In this document: positions 9,460 through 20,754 of the stretch, piece after piece
Layout: each line of letters opens with the position of its first letter
How positions within the stretch are numbered: the first letter of the stretch is position 1
Origin: Lineus longissimus
Lineage: Eukaryota; Nemertea; Pilidiophora; Heteronemertea; Lineidae
Assembly (NCBI RefSeq): GCF_910592395.1
Contig: NC_088314.1
Span: forward strand, 5,954,001-6,014,000
Reading direction: 5' to 3'
Length of the DNA stretch: 60,000 nucleotides
The notes under the pieces: generated by a model
Seen by the model: only the letters and a program-made list of their open reading frames with translations
What the model was told of the DNA's origin: nothing
Database searches by the model: none
Made by a program: the position numbers and the translations under genes

Positions 9460-12400
9460 TTAAATTGATACTGTTTGTAGTTGAGACAAAAATTGTCCTA
9501 GTTTGATGATGCAGTCAACTGTTGGACTGTAGGCTGCCACAACTTCACCATTGTCTTCATTCACTGGAAGGGAAAGCAGAATATGGAGGTTTGGTAAAGT
9601 TCGATTTTTCCCTAGTAATAACTGAATCTTTATATCTAATTAGGATAATCTCATCCAATTTCTTCAGAGACAAGCAACTAGGAGTATCAATCCCCCCAAC
9701 ACAGGTGGTGTTAACCAATTAGTGTTTGTTTCCCGCAACACATATTCCTAAAGTATACATGCATGTATCAAATTGAACCCACCATGACAATTCTCATTCT
9801 CCACAGTTCTTGCTCATGAATTTAACTGCATGCTGTTTTATGACACTTACCAATTGGGCAAAATGGTCTTGAGGAGAACAAGCAAGTTTGTGCTGGTTTT
9901 CTGAGCAACTTTCTAGTGATACATTCCGTCTTTTCCAACATCTATGGAAGACAAATATAGAATGTAGATTTAGGGACTTTGCTGCTGTCTGTTTCTAAGA
10001 TTTGATTCATGTCGCAACTGAGCTGATTGAATAATGATTGCACTGCAGACTAGCCAACCGACAACAGAACAGTCTGATTAACTTCTGTAGTGTTGTGATT
10101 CTGGCCGGAGATGGAGCCACTAGGTCAACAAACCCAGTACGGCTTTGGCATCCCAAACAGGCTCCGCTGGTTTTCAGTCGGGGTAGCATTAAAAAGACAT
10201 CAAAACTCAAACGAAAATTTCAAGTCTCTGTCACAACAATGCCATACCCTACTGAGAGTCAGCGCTGGCCGAAATTTTGCTGGTAACCTCTTGGCGCCGA
10301 ACCGTGCGGCACTCAAAAATGCTCATCCTGCCTTGGAGGTGAAGAGGGAATGCTGAAAAGGTCATATGATTCTTCACCAGGCTCCTTGTGGTAAGGAATT
10401 CCACCCCCCCCCCATCTTTACAGACTCTGTGACCAATAGGCACAATTCAAATGTCCAGGATCAGTTCAACTTCAACACAATCCAAACCAGCCCTCCTTGC
10501 ATATACATGCTGTAACAACCCCAGCTTACCTCCAATAGTTCTAGGATTCCCATAGGTTGCAGGATGGGGTTGAATTTCTTCACTAATCCCTTCATCATGA
10601 TGCCTGGATTATTCATAATATACATCAACACAGCTTCCAGCATCATTTTGAGGGTTGGACGGTTTACGTATCCTTCTGGCTTTATCCAAGGCCGGCATAG
10701 GACGCGTACCCTTTCGTATGTTCTGTAATAGACAAGTTGTAAAGTTTGGGGGAATGGCTGATTGTAGGTTAAAAGCAGATTGCAAGGAACCCTGAAAGTG
10801 TACACAAGTGATGGCATCGGTAACTCACGCCATTCAAGTTGGCTACAGAGGTTCAGTATGGTTGTGACTACTAAATACCTCAGTCATTTTTGTGTCTTGA
10901 ACAAAAATGACAGATTGCACTATGATTGCAACTATGCCTCAGCCGTGTTCTGTATGACGAATACATGTCTTCACAGTGGTTGTGACTAACTCTCCCATGT
11001 GTTTTGTATAAAGGTAATCAAAAAGTCACTAACATGGTTGTGACTTCGTCTCTTGTTTGACTTTACAACATGAAGCGTACCCTTCAACAGGCAAACTATG
11101 TGAACCACCATCTAAGGACATGGTTTTAAGATTCCTCCGCCTCCGAGTAGCCTTTGAAAGGTCCTGAGTATCAGGCATGATTTCTGCTACACTTTCATCC
11201 AACTCAGCAGACGTTTCAGTCTCCATCGGTGTCGGAGTCTGAGAAATGTCAGCTGAATATGATTCTGTTGAGACTTCCATGGCATCGTTTCGGGGTTGAC
11301 CAGTACTGTGTTCAACTGGTGCCGTAGGCACAATGGTGCTGCTTTTGGCTGGTTCAGTACTAGTGCTGGGTCCTCCTGCTGTACCAGTGCTACCTTCAGC
11401 TGGTGGTGGTGTACTAGAGCTTGATCCTGGTGCTATACCAGAGCCACCATCTGTTGATCCTGTTCCTCGAGTGTCCTCCGTGGATAGTTCCAAACCAGCA
11501 ACCGATGTCACTCCTTTTGCTGCACTTTCTGGTGAAAGCTTATCATAATCCTAGGACAAGAAAAGAAACTGGGCATGAGAGCAGGTATGTAAAAGACCCA
11601 TAACTCCACCGCAAATGAGATAGTTTTGTTGCTGCTACGCCGACCCCTAAAGCTGAGCGCACACGGGCAACAAAATGACAGCGAAACTGAAAACATTTGT
11701 TTTCAGTTGTTTTCGAAATGTTTTGCGTCTTTGTCGTGTTTGTTTCAATCACCCGCACACGGGAGACAAAATGACACAGTCACGTCACAGGTCACGTCAA
11801 AAACAAGGGGTAACCATAGTTGCGCCATACGTCACACCCCGGTCACACCCGCGTATTCCAAGATGGCGGCCGATCTCTAGGGTCTTTGCTATTTCAGTAA
11901 TTGCGGCATACCGCCTGTTCTTATCGCTGTAGAGTGGCGAGGTCACCTCGGAACAGGGCAGGCCTTTCCTGCCAGAGCTCGACCAACCTGCCCTCGAGCT
12001 CAGCCGTCCATATTAATTCATGCAATTCCGATTCTTCATCCACAATCAACTCCATTTCGTTTAAAATTGGCGCTGCCATTTTGACCTGGCTTGGTTGGTA
12101 TCACATGACGCTGAACGTCATCGTGATTGGCTAATGACGATGATGACGCAAAAAATGTTTTACGTTTCGTTGCAGTCACCCGCAAACGGGCGACGTTTTG
12201 ACGAAAAACATTTTGACTAGGTCAAAAATATATTGCATGTTTAATATTCGAAAACTGTTTCAAAAACAAATGTTTTCGAAAAACATTTGTTTTTGTCGCC
12301 CGCAGACGGGCAACAAATTATGAAAAAATATTTGAAAACAAATGTTTTCAGGTTTTTTTGTCATTTTGTCGCCCGTGTGCGCTTAGCTTAAGGGGGTACA

Positions 12401-12648
12401 TGATTTGCGTTGACTGCTGCGTTATCTTGCAGTGTTGTCCCTGCAGTGGTATGTCTTCAGCGGGCCAGCACTTTGTTATCAGTGATGCTGTGTTCCATCT
12501 CTATTTTACAATTGCAAGTGCTTACCGCGAAACCATGTTCCCAAGGCTTCATGCTCCGTCCTCTCAATGTCTTGTAGGAGTGGATCAACCAGGGCCGGAC
12601 ATGGAGATAGCTGACATAGCGTGGGATTGTAACACCACTACGAGTTAC
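9460..12648 (-). CDS. GTF3C1: General transcription factor 3C subunit 1 (TFIIIC largest subunit), C-terminal exons only
   Basis: TFIIIC binds the B box of tRNA-type promoters and recruits TFIIIB for RNA polymerase III. Five exons on the minus strand: 12648-12526, 11550-11081, 10722-10530, 9941-9851 and 9563-9460 (stop TAA at 9460-9462). All have AG..GT borders and matching phases, giving about 327 residues. Recognisable parts: VRPWLIHSYKTLRG in the first exon; RVRVLCRPWIKPEGYVNRP, MMLEAVLMYIMNNPG and LQPMGILELLE in the third; LEKTECITRKLLRKPAQTCLF in short form (L..TECITRK..RKPA..CLFS) in the fourth; and the terminal AAYSPTVDCIIKLGQF, which matches the conserved end of the vertebrate protein. 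The 156-codon second exon is a Ser/Thr/Pro-rich acidic linker ending in a basic RRRR patch; its donor (GAAGG|GTACGC) is unusual but preserves phase. The first exon begins in phase 0 after TTTTCCAG, so more 5' exons must exist. Full-length family members are about 2,000 residues. None of the missing part was found before the GPCR or beyond it. Confidence 0.88.
11651..12388. mobile_element. 738-bp PIF/Harbinger-like transposon in GTF3C1 intron
   Basis: The left end AGCTGAGCGCACACGGGCAA and right end (reverse complement) AGCTAAGCGCACACGGGCGA start 30-bp terminal inverted repeats with two mismatches. TAA flanks both sides (11648-11650 and 12389-12391), giving a 3-bp target duplication of the PIF/Harbinger type. 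The apparent target, CCCC-TAA-GGGG, is itself palindromic. Subterminal copies of an A/C-CGGGCRAC word recur near 11755, 12182 and 12300, and GAAAACATTTGTTTTC-like palindromes repeat near both ends. It carries a short minus-strand ORF resembling a MADF start, but no transposase. It is inserted between the first and second visible GTF3C1 exons. Confidence 0.75.
11921..12079 (-). pseudogene. MADF-like ORF remnant inside the transposon
   Basis: A 52-codon ORF, ATG at 12079-12077 and TAA at 11923-11921. It begins MAAPILNEMELIVDEESELH and then has ELIWTAELEGRLVELWQERP followed by ALFRG. The pattern of acidic lead, L-x-E-L-W-x-E-R-P-x-L-F is how MADF (Myb/SANT-like) domains begin. Such a protein is the second gene of many PIF/Harbinger elements. 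The domain stops after about 30 residues; the remaining helices are missing, so this is a decayed or internally deleted piece. The ATG sits in a good initiation context (CAAAATGGC). No splice donor that would rescue the frame is evident. Confidence 0.5.
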
Positions 12649-13860
12649 CTGGAAAACACATAACAAGGACATAGGAACATGAGAAAGTGGAAGAGGTTGA
12701 CTGAGACTGAGACAAAGAATACAAGGCAGCTGTCGTGCTTGTTCAACTAATCTGTTATTCTTCTCTGTTGAATCAAGGAGAACCGCTGGGAAAGGATTTG
12801 AAGAAAGACATCATTTCAAGATATCGAGGTTTATTTCACATTTTATGAAGTGAACTAAAATGACATCAATGAGTCCCTGTACATTTAAGATACTGTTAAC
12901 AGTTGAATTACACAATCATAAAAAAGTTATGCACAAAGATGTTATACCTACAAGCAGCTACAAGTTGATATACTTGATTTTCTATTGTGGCGAATAAGGA
13001 AAGGTGGTACAACTATAGTACAATTATAGACTCTGTGTGCATTAAAATGTGTACAGCCAGTTGTTTTCTTCTGTAGGACCTATTACTATTCTGGGCTATA
13101 ACTGCAGTACCGGCTATAATTGTATCAGATACCTTTACACTGTACAAGTAATGTTTACAATAGACGCACGATAACTCGATAGTTATTGTTTTTTATTAGG
13201 AACAAAAATGCGTTACAAAACTTCAGATCTACTGCAGAACAGAAAAATTTCACGGGCAGGATATTTCTGTGAATTTTGTGAATAGTTTAGGTCTAATGTG
13301 GCCATTAATCTCAAATATTCTGAAATTATTTTAAAATGAACTTTATGAAAAAATGAAAAAGACCCCTCAAGACTCCAGCAAATTGGAAAACCTTGTTCAA
13401 ATAAAACCAATAACTGAATTTTTATATCAATTACTATATACATTCATCGTATTTTTTCATTGTAAAACACCATTTTCATTTTGAGTTCAAAGCACTAATT
13501 ACACATAAGAGAATGTATATTCATCGCAAAAACTGAATTCTACAATGATAGGTGAGGAATAGCATACAAACTTATACAATTAAGATAACTTATGCTGAAC
13601 TGAGACACAAAAATGTATTCCCCTCCCTGGCATTCACAACATAGCATCACTGGTGTTGTCACAAGTATTCCACTTCACAACGTAACATCACAAGTGTCCC
13701 CTTGATCTCATAAAATAACAAATTCTTGCTAGTATTGATAAAATTGATTCACTCATTTTACAATGTTACATTGTTGGTGTTACCACTAGTGTTCGACTTT
13801 CTTATTGACGACACAGACTTCTTAACATGAATCCCTGGTACTGATAACTTTCCTTTGACT
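12649..13860. other. GPCR 3' UTR and spacer to GTF3C1 exon
   Basis: A/T-rich, with no coding exon found on either strand. It most likely holds the GPCR 3' UTR (down to about 13.18 kb, or to a second AATAAA near 12.83 kb). Any intron of GTF3C1 leading to the exon at 12648 must also pass through here. Confidence 0.5.
13192..13197 (-). terminator. Candidate poly(A) signal of the GPCR gene
   Basis: AATAAA on the minus strand, about 660 bases past the GPCR stop. Another copy lies near 12.83 kb and could be used instead. Confidence 0.35.
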
Positions 13861-15240
13861 TCATAACATAACATCAGGGGTTCCACTAGTGCTCCCATTG
13901 CATTCAGTTGGCACTGATATCAAAGGTACACTGATATCAGATTTGTTAGAGTCTTTATAATTGCCATTTAATACCTGGTGACTGTAAGTCGGGTTTGTGA
14001 CTATGTTCGTCATCGGAATTACAGTGCTTGGCCCTTCTTGCAGTGGCTGAGTGATGAGTACAGAACGACTTGATTTCCGCCCTATGTCCTCACTGTACGC
14101 AGTCAAGAGCGAGCCATTGCTGTGTTTACGGCAGTCCGTTGTATAAACAGCGCTATTATAGCTCATTTTTGCGACTCTCTCTTTTCCACAAACACAGCAA
14201 CAGAAAGTGTTCCAGAATTCTCGTCGGAATCGCTGTCCGAAGAAATAGTATGGCACAATGTTGATTGCAGAGTTCAAGATCACCAGAAAATTGCCAACTT
14301 CATTGAGAATGTGTAACTCTGGGCTCTGGTCCAGTCCGTTGTTGAATGCCCAGAGTACACGTGATATTAATGCAGGAACTTGGCACGTGAAGAATACCAC
14401 AATAACACCAATCAGCATGACGGTTGTATCATTACGTTTTTTCTCAGCAGCGTTCATTTCTCTGCCGCGTTTCCGTGACATGTGCACCGCATAAATTAAG
14501 AAACAGTTCATCACAGCTAATGCAATAAAAGGAACACCACATACGAAGATCATGTAAAAGTACGAATGAAAAATCTCACGGTAAATCGTACTCCAGCCAA
14601 ATTCTGTGATTGTGTACCATACCCTCTGCGTGCACACTCCAGGCATCAGCAATGTTTCATACTCAAAGAATCTTGGTATGTGTAAGAGGAACCCAGCCAC
14701 GGACAGCCCCAGAATCACCTTTCGTGCACGGCTACGCGTACACATTTTCTCAGCTCGGAATGGATGACAGATCATGATATACCTGTCCGTCGTGAAGGCC
14801 AGTGTCAGCCATATTGAAATCACTTGAAGAGTCACACACAACGGATGGACGTATGGAAACATATAGGGATATATCGTCCCTTCTAACTGCACCCAATCAC
14901 CGCTAGAAGTCCGGTCTGGTCTCGCTGTATCTTTTGTAAGTAACATCATCGTGAACAACAGCACTAAAGTATCACAGACAGAGAGTGCGCTGAGATATAT
15001 ATACGTTGTCATTGCACGCATACTTTTCCGCGTCAGCACAATCAGCGACAGTATATTACCAACAATCCCTAAGCAACATATCGTCATTCCGCAAATTCCT
15101 GACAAGTAATACTCCACTAGTTCTTGACGGATTTGTCCATTTGATTTGTTCTGTTTCATCAATGCACTGACGTTAGCACAGAGGTCAGCTGGGAGTTCGA
15201 GGTCGGCCAAGGACAGGTTGGTGGACGGCACCTCACCCAT
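13861..15240 (-). CDS. Class A neuropeptide GPCR, FMRFamide-receptor-like
   Basis: 459-aa seven-transmembrane receptor, coding sequence in one exon. Acts at the plasma membrane. The extracellular tail (1-45) has N-glycosylation sequons at N8 (NLS), N23 (NVS) and N31 (NKS). TM1 has GN at 61-62, TM2 has LSVCD at 86-90 (D2.50), C135 begins TM3 and should pair with C203 in loop 2, TM3 ends TDRY at 151-154 (DRY variant), and TM6 has FFTCQVP at 283-289 in place of CWxP. TM7 is NSAINIVPYYFFG near 323-335 in place of NPxxY, followed by an FGQRFRREF helix 8 and a Cys cluster near 345-350 suited to palmitoylation. The cytoplasmic tail is about 110 aa and Ser/Thr-rich. This set fits the invertebrate FMRFamide/peptide receptor group; ligand and G protein are not readable from sequence. 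Start chosen at 15240-15238 in an ideal context (TTGCCATGG), just after a splice acceptor. Confidence 0.93.
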   Translation of the reverse strand: MGEVPSTNLSLADLELPADLCANVSALMKQNKSNGQIRQELVEYYLSGICGMTICCLGIVGNILSLIVLTRKSMRAMTTYIYLSALSVCDTLVLLFTMMLLTKDTARPDRTSSGDWVQLEGTIYPYMFPYVHPLCVTLQVISIWLTLAFTTDRYIMICHPFRAEKMCTRSRARKVILGLSVAGFLLHIPRFFEYETLLMPGVCTQRVWYTITEFGWSTIYREIFHSYFYMIFVCGVPFIALAVMNCFLIYAVHMSRKRGREMNAAEKKRNDTTVMLIGVIVVFFTCQVPALISRVLWAFNNGLDQSPELHILNEVGNFLVILNSAINIVPYYFFGQRFRREFWNTFCCCVCGKERVAKMSYNSAVYTTDCRKHSNGSLLTAYSEDIGRKSSRSVLITQPLQEGPSTVIPMTNIVTNPTYSHQVLNGNYKDSNKSDISVPLISVPTECNGSTSGTPDVML

Positions 15241-15248
15241 GGCAAGTA

Positions 15249-15260
15249 CTGCAACGAGAA
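15249..15260 (-). other. 3' splice site immediately upstream of the GPCR ATG
   Basis: Read on the minus strand: TTCTCGTTGCAG followed by TACTTGCC and the ATG. Polypyrimidine-CAG 8 nt before the start implies a spliced 5' UTR, with its first exon at higher coordinates. I could not identify the matching donor. Confidence 0.6.
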
Positions 15261-18200
15261 AATGGGAGAGATGGTTGTTAAATCAGGAATGAAAAACAGG
15301 GATGTAAATCTACTTCAAACTGTTTGCTGGCTTCATATTTATAGCTTCTTCATGACAAATAGATATCACATACATGTATTACATAACACCATGACAGGTT
15401 AATTGACAGTGCTGGTCACGATACCAGACTTGCGTATATACTCCACGCGTGTCCCTACCACTGTGTGCTCTTTTAGGACACAAAGACATATACTTTTGAT
15501 CAAGACACAAAGAGATGGACACGAACTACTTCCAGAAACAGATTTATAAACTGAGTGTTAGGCCTTTTATAAACAGATAGTGAAAATCCTGAAATAATGG
15601 TGATCATAGGAAATGGTGACCGGGTGAAGCAGAGCAATGCCACACGACGCTCACATGAATCAGCTGAGATCAAACAGTACATAAAGAAGCCAACCAACAA
15701 CGCTTCAAAAGTACAATTAACCTGCCGACGTATGAGTGCGGTGGTGCAGTGAACAGTTGAAATACTTGACTAGCAAAGCAAACTTATCAAACTCAATTTA
15801 TCTTGACTTCGATTAAACTTATCTAAATACCTGTTCTGAACAAACAAGGTCAAAATAGCACCGATTTTCTTGTCTGGAGAGGTTTTTTCGAGTTCAACAA
15901 CAAGCATACCACTTTACTTTTTCGAAAAAAACACAAGTCACTTTGAGGTGACATTTTTCTTCTCCAACTCTAAGAAAATACGAAGAAAGATAATCTCAGC
16001 TGTGTGACTGGGTTGGGAACCATATCCATCAGTGGAGACTGATTTCTTCAGATCTTAAATTTGACCATTTAGCATCGCACTGGTATATATGCCAACAGAG
16101 GTCACCTCCTGATGAAAATATCATCACATGAAAAATGGTAATCCTCGAATGGAAACAGTGACAATCCTAGTGAAAAGACTGTGGAAAGTTGTTGAGCCAA
16201 AGGAAGAAATCAGAAAATAACCTTTTCCTAATGTTATATGAGTGCAAGTATTAAGTTGTACAGGAATTATTCCTTTTCCAATGATTTTACCCCCCTGACA
16301 CAAATAATAGGTTCATGATGAAACTCCAGTATTAAATCTGCCACTTCAGAAGGGTCTGTTGTGCAATGAAACAAGCACCAAGTACACACCCACACTACTT
16401 ATAGCTTATAATAAATTTATCAAAATTATCACCAAATATTGGACATCGATTCCTTTGCTGCGTGTATTTTGTGGCATATTTAGACTTTGGTCGAAGATTA
16501 TTGAATTACTGACGCAAATGCTACTTCACTCACAATGTTTGGGTAAAAATACAACTTATCCTACTTGTGAAATAATTCTCTATTATAAGTTGGGCAATTA
16601 AGAGGATCCCACTGAGAACAGTTAGAGGCTTATGCAAGTTTAACATCAGTAAACGTTCAATTTTCAAGAAGGCTAGGCATAAATTGTTGACCTAAGCGAC
16701 TCACTTTATGGTATTACAACTATTTCAAAAATTATTAGTGTTTATGGATTTCATAAATAGACTCGCCAAAAAATATATCAGGAAAGATATTTTTGATTGG
16801 AAAAATTAGAAGGAAATTCAAATTTTTTAGAAATATTTGCAAATCACACAATATATGCAAAACTTGCCTGGCAACAGTAATCAGAAAATACAGAAATCAG
16901 GGAAACAAACCCGTCTTAAAACAATTTTTAAAGAAGATTCTATCAGTAACCGAGAGAAATTGGTGGGAAAATAACAAGGACAGGAGATCATAGCATTTTA
17001 TATCCAGGTGACATCAGGTTGCCATGATGACAGGGATAACAAACCAGAGTGACCATAGATATTGGAGAAGCCTTCAACAGGTTGTAGAAGGATGTTGGCA
17101 CCAGGCCAGTTGTTCAGAAATGAGGATTTTTGCCACATATCCACACCAGCTGAGGCAAAATATCCTACACGGGAAATAATACAGCAGAATCACCCTAAAG
17201 GCTAACCTTCCTGGCTCAAATTCAGAATCCTGGCCATAAAAAGGCCAGGAAAATTTCCTGTCCATATCTATATATCACTTGTCCAAGGACCTCCATGACC
17301 AAAACATCTTCCTTGGTGGGAGGCAGTTTCACAGGACGTCATTCACAGTTAGTTTGGTCCTCAGAAAGATCCCAGGAGACATAGCACTTCAAGTCAAGGT
17401 GTCACTTTTGGAATCACATCCGAGCCAAATTTGACACCCTTACTAGTTCTTTAATAATGCCAACTGGACATAACAAGTTCTTCAAAGATGTGGCAATTTA
17501 AAAGAATTCCATTCAAGTTGACAAGTATGTAGCTGTTGTCACTTGACATTGTATTTTATCTTGTAGGCAAACAGCAAACGCTAGGCTTAATTATTTTAAA
17601 AAATGCACAACTCGTGGCTGTGACACACTTAATATATCCTCCCAGTCCCATCACTAAGTACCCTTTTTGATTAAATGCGATCTGTGAGGACAAGGCCAAG
17701 GGCAATTGTACTCCTCTTTATTGGGCTGTCAACTGCACATTTTGAAATGGTTACACTTTTTCATCCAATCATGTTAGATGACTCAAACACCTGTCTCCTA
17801 ACAATGGACAATCATCTTTAATTGTTGATCTCAACCAATCATCAATGACACTACACTCTCTAGTGTAGCTGATTGGTTACACAATAGCTATTATCAATGT
17901 ATTTTTATCAATTTCATGACGGGCATCGAAGAAGTGTCATCAACAGAGATGAAATTGAGATGATGATGTCATTCGCCGTAAAAGAAGATCAGTTCAGTGG
18001 TGAAGATCCTTGAAGCCATGCGTGCAACCTGGTTAGGATCTTCAGTGGAACATACGTGGCAGATGCAGGCAGAACCTGCCATACCTGCTGAAGCCAAGCG
18101 ACTCTTTGGGAAAGATAAACCAAAAATACGCACAAACACACTGAATTTTAAAACATTTGACATCATAGCTAGTACTTTTAACTGACAAGAGGGTGAAAAA

Positions 18201-20754
18201 GAGTTTTTATCAAAGGTTGTTTACCAGAAAGAAGTATACCATAGTGTTGGCCTATTAAGAAGATTACAAAATAGCGAACATAATAGAAAGCTTTCTCTTA
18301 TATATATACATTTGTATAGGTTTTGATTAAGTTATAAGTGTTTCTACCGAGAAGTTGGAACCGATTACACCCATTTAGGAGATCAGAGATGAAGTATTAA
18401 CGTATAGATTTTGAAGACACACTGTGTCAGACATACTTAAGTCGATGTCTTTTTTTAAATACAAATCTCTGCCTCAATTTCTGTAGCGAGTCTATATAAT
18501 CCCATTGCTACATGCATAATACAACAGCGTTAAAAGTCATCAATTTAGCTGCCTTAACTCTGTAACTGCATGCTTCGACAGGATTGAGGAACTGTTTCAA
18601 CTGTCTGTGTGTTTTTCACCAAGATAATCATGGTTTTACGAGAACCATAAGAAAATCAATTTCATCTGCCTGAATATCAATTGAAGTCACTGTTCAGAGC
18701 AAGAAGTGATGGAAGAGATCAAGCTGCAAAGACACTATTCAGCAACATTGCAACAGTGATTTATTTCATCAACTTAGAACACCATCATGAAAAAGTTCAA
18801 GTTCAAATTCAAATGGCTTAATATTTGGCCTTTATAGCCAACAATTCTAATCCAAACTGCCTTCAACTTGAAGTTCAACTTAGTTTACCTTCAATGCTTT
18901 CCGGCCTAATACATCGCATGTTCAACATCAAAACTCTAATCCAGCATAAGGTGCTTTGCCCCGACACACCAAAGGCCATGCATTTGTTTGCCCACAAAAC
19001 CATGCTTACGCAAAGAGTGGCCAAGTACTGTGCCTGAGTAAAGTCTTCCAAGACAGTTCATCATTGACAAACTCAAACATACAAAAATCAACAGTCTAGA
19101 AGAGTTTTGGCCTAGAAAACGCTTAATTTGTTTAGGTAGACCGGTACATGATGATAAAGCCTCTCCTTTGGCCAGAGAGGAGTCAATCCTGAGCTAATTC
19201 CACTTGGATGCAGTCTTTTGCTTGCCCCATCACACTAGGTACAAGGAATTAAGGTTTTACATTTGCTTTAAAGGAGGAAGTAAAGTTATCTGCCCAGGTC
19301 ATGAGGATTCCATCATGGATTCTTGATGACCAGATCACCTAGCTCTCTTGTCACAACATTTCTATCAGTTTGGTCCAGGAGTTTCCAAATGCTGCTCTTA
19401 TGTACTTTTCAACCCAAACAACTGTCAAAAATTTCCCTGCGACAGAGGATTAGTGATTTACAAGACCGAGACAAAATAAACTCCTGCAATCAGAAAATTT
19501 TTTTTGACAATTTCTTTGTCAATCAGGCTGAATTGCCCATTTTTTTGTGTTTAGGCCAATGCACTGAGTCCATTAGCTTGATTATAAACTTATCTATTAA
19601 GGAAACATGTTGAATTCAACAGGGAAAACACTCGTTTTGCATCAGGGGTTCAGGAAAGAAGGTTTGGAAAATATTTTTCAGACTTGTCACTAAAGTGGCT
19701 GTTATGGACACCTGATTCTCATTAAGTCTCTACAAAAACACTTGTCCTGATGGCTGGGTAATTACAGTTGACGCTATGTATGGTGACATTTTGTTACTCA
19801 TCTAATAGGCCTCTATTTTATGAGATAACTGCCAAATTAGCGTCACTTAAGGGCTGTACACACACCCGGTAGCTATTTCATACAGAGATATGGCGATGCT
19901 ATTGTAAGTGACCCACAGCTTTTGGCTTCAATATAATTTTCACATGCTCCTTTGGTCATAAGTAGTAGCAGTTAGATGCATTGCAGCAAAAACAGTTTGC
20001 TTATAGACTGAATTGTTTTTGGAATTATTTTATAACATAGCCTCTATTGGGAACAAAGTAGACATGTACCGAATAAAACAATCTGCAGAAGTCCCAATGG
20101 ACATTTCAAATCACTTTAAGGGATAAATATTCCGAGAAAGCAAGCTTTAAACTATATGTTATTGATCGAAACATATCTATTATACAAGGCCAATGTAACG
20201 TAAGAAATTATCAGATTGAATGGCAATCCGATCATTAAAGGATAAACATTCATATGAAGAAAGCAGTTTTTAAATATTTTCTTAATCATATTTTTGACAG
20301 ACTGTATGGTCTGCATTATTTCGTCTGATTGAACAATCAATTGTGGTCTTTATAATCAATCGTGGTCTTTATTTAGCCAGGGTTATGCTTGTTTTCCATG
20401 GAAAAACATGTCTAAAAATCTTTAATTATTCATCATTTGTTAGAAATGGTTGGTCAAACACTCTGCCAGTACTTATGATAATGCACAGAGGGAAAACACA
20501 ATTCATGTTAACTCTTAAGCACTGCCCAAACCCGGGATTTCCATCGTTGCATCTTGCAACGTAGTAATGACAACATTGTAACTGGAAAGTGCCCGCAGAT
20601 TGGTTAAATCACAGGCAATCGTCCTGTTGTCATGCAACATTAATTCCACAGACCAATTTTGTAACCGTGAGAAGTGTGTAAGGGAAAAAACATCATAACA
20701 ATATTACTGTGAACTGTGAAATTTTCAATAAACAAAACAGTGAAAGGAAAGTTT
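15261..20754. other. Noncoding A/T-rich stretch upstream of the GPCR
   Basis: No supported exon on either strand; ORFs are 60-96 aa with no domain. Probably part of a GPCR 5' UTR intron and/or promoter region. Three CCAAT boxes in strong context lie within about 120 bases (near 17765, 17835 and 17870). A short TATATATATA run lies near 18300. Confidence 0.5.
17763..17878. promoter_or_regulatory. Cluster of three CCAAT boxes
   Basis: ATCCAATCATG near 17765, AACCAATCATC near 17835 and TGATTGGTTAC near 17869 all fit the NF-Y consensus RRCCAATCA, two in one orientation and one in the other. The cluster lies 2.5 kb upstream of the GPCR start on its 5' side. Promoter function is an inference; in A/T-rich DNA such words also arise by chance. 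Confidence 0.25.

Noticed and set aside
10858-11044. Word GGTTGTGACT repeated three times in a GTF3C1 intron
   Set aside because: The match covers only about 11 bases, with irregular spacing and diverged surroundings. Too little to call a repeat.
11333-11880. Plus-strand ORFs opposite the GTF3C1 linker exon and over the transposon
   Set aside because: They are shadows of the minus-strand exon, which has splice sites and joins in phase with conserved exons, and of the transposon's left end.
14070-14494. Plus-strand ORFs within the GPCR
   Set aside because: Antisense shadows of an unambiguous seven-transmembrane reading frame.
17969-18185. Overlapping ORFs on both strands with mildly protein-like composition
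   Set aside because: No family resemblance to TFIIIC or any other protein I recognise, and no convincing splice sites. Considered as a missing GTF3C1 exon and dropped.
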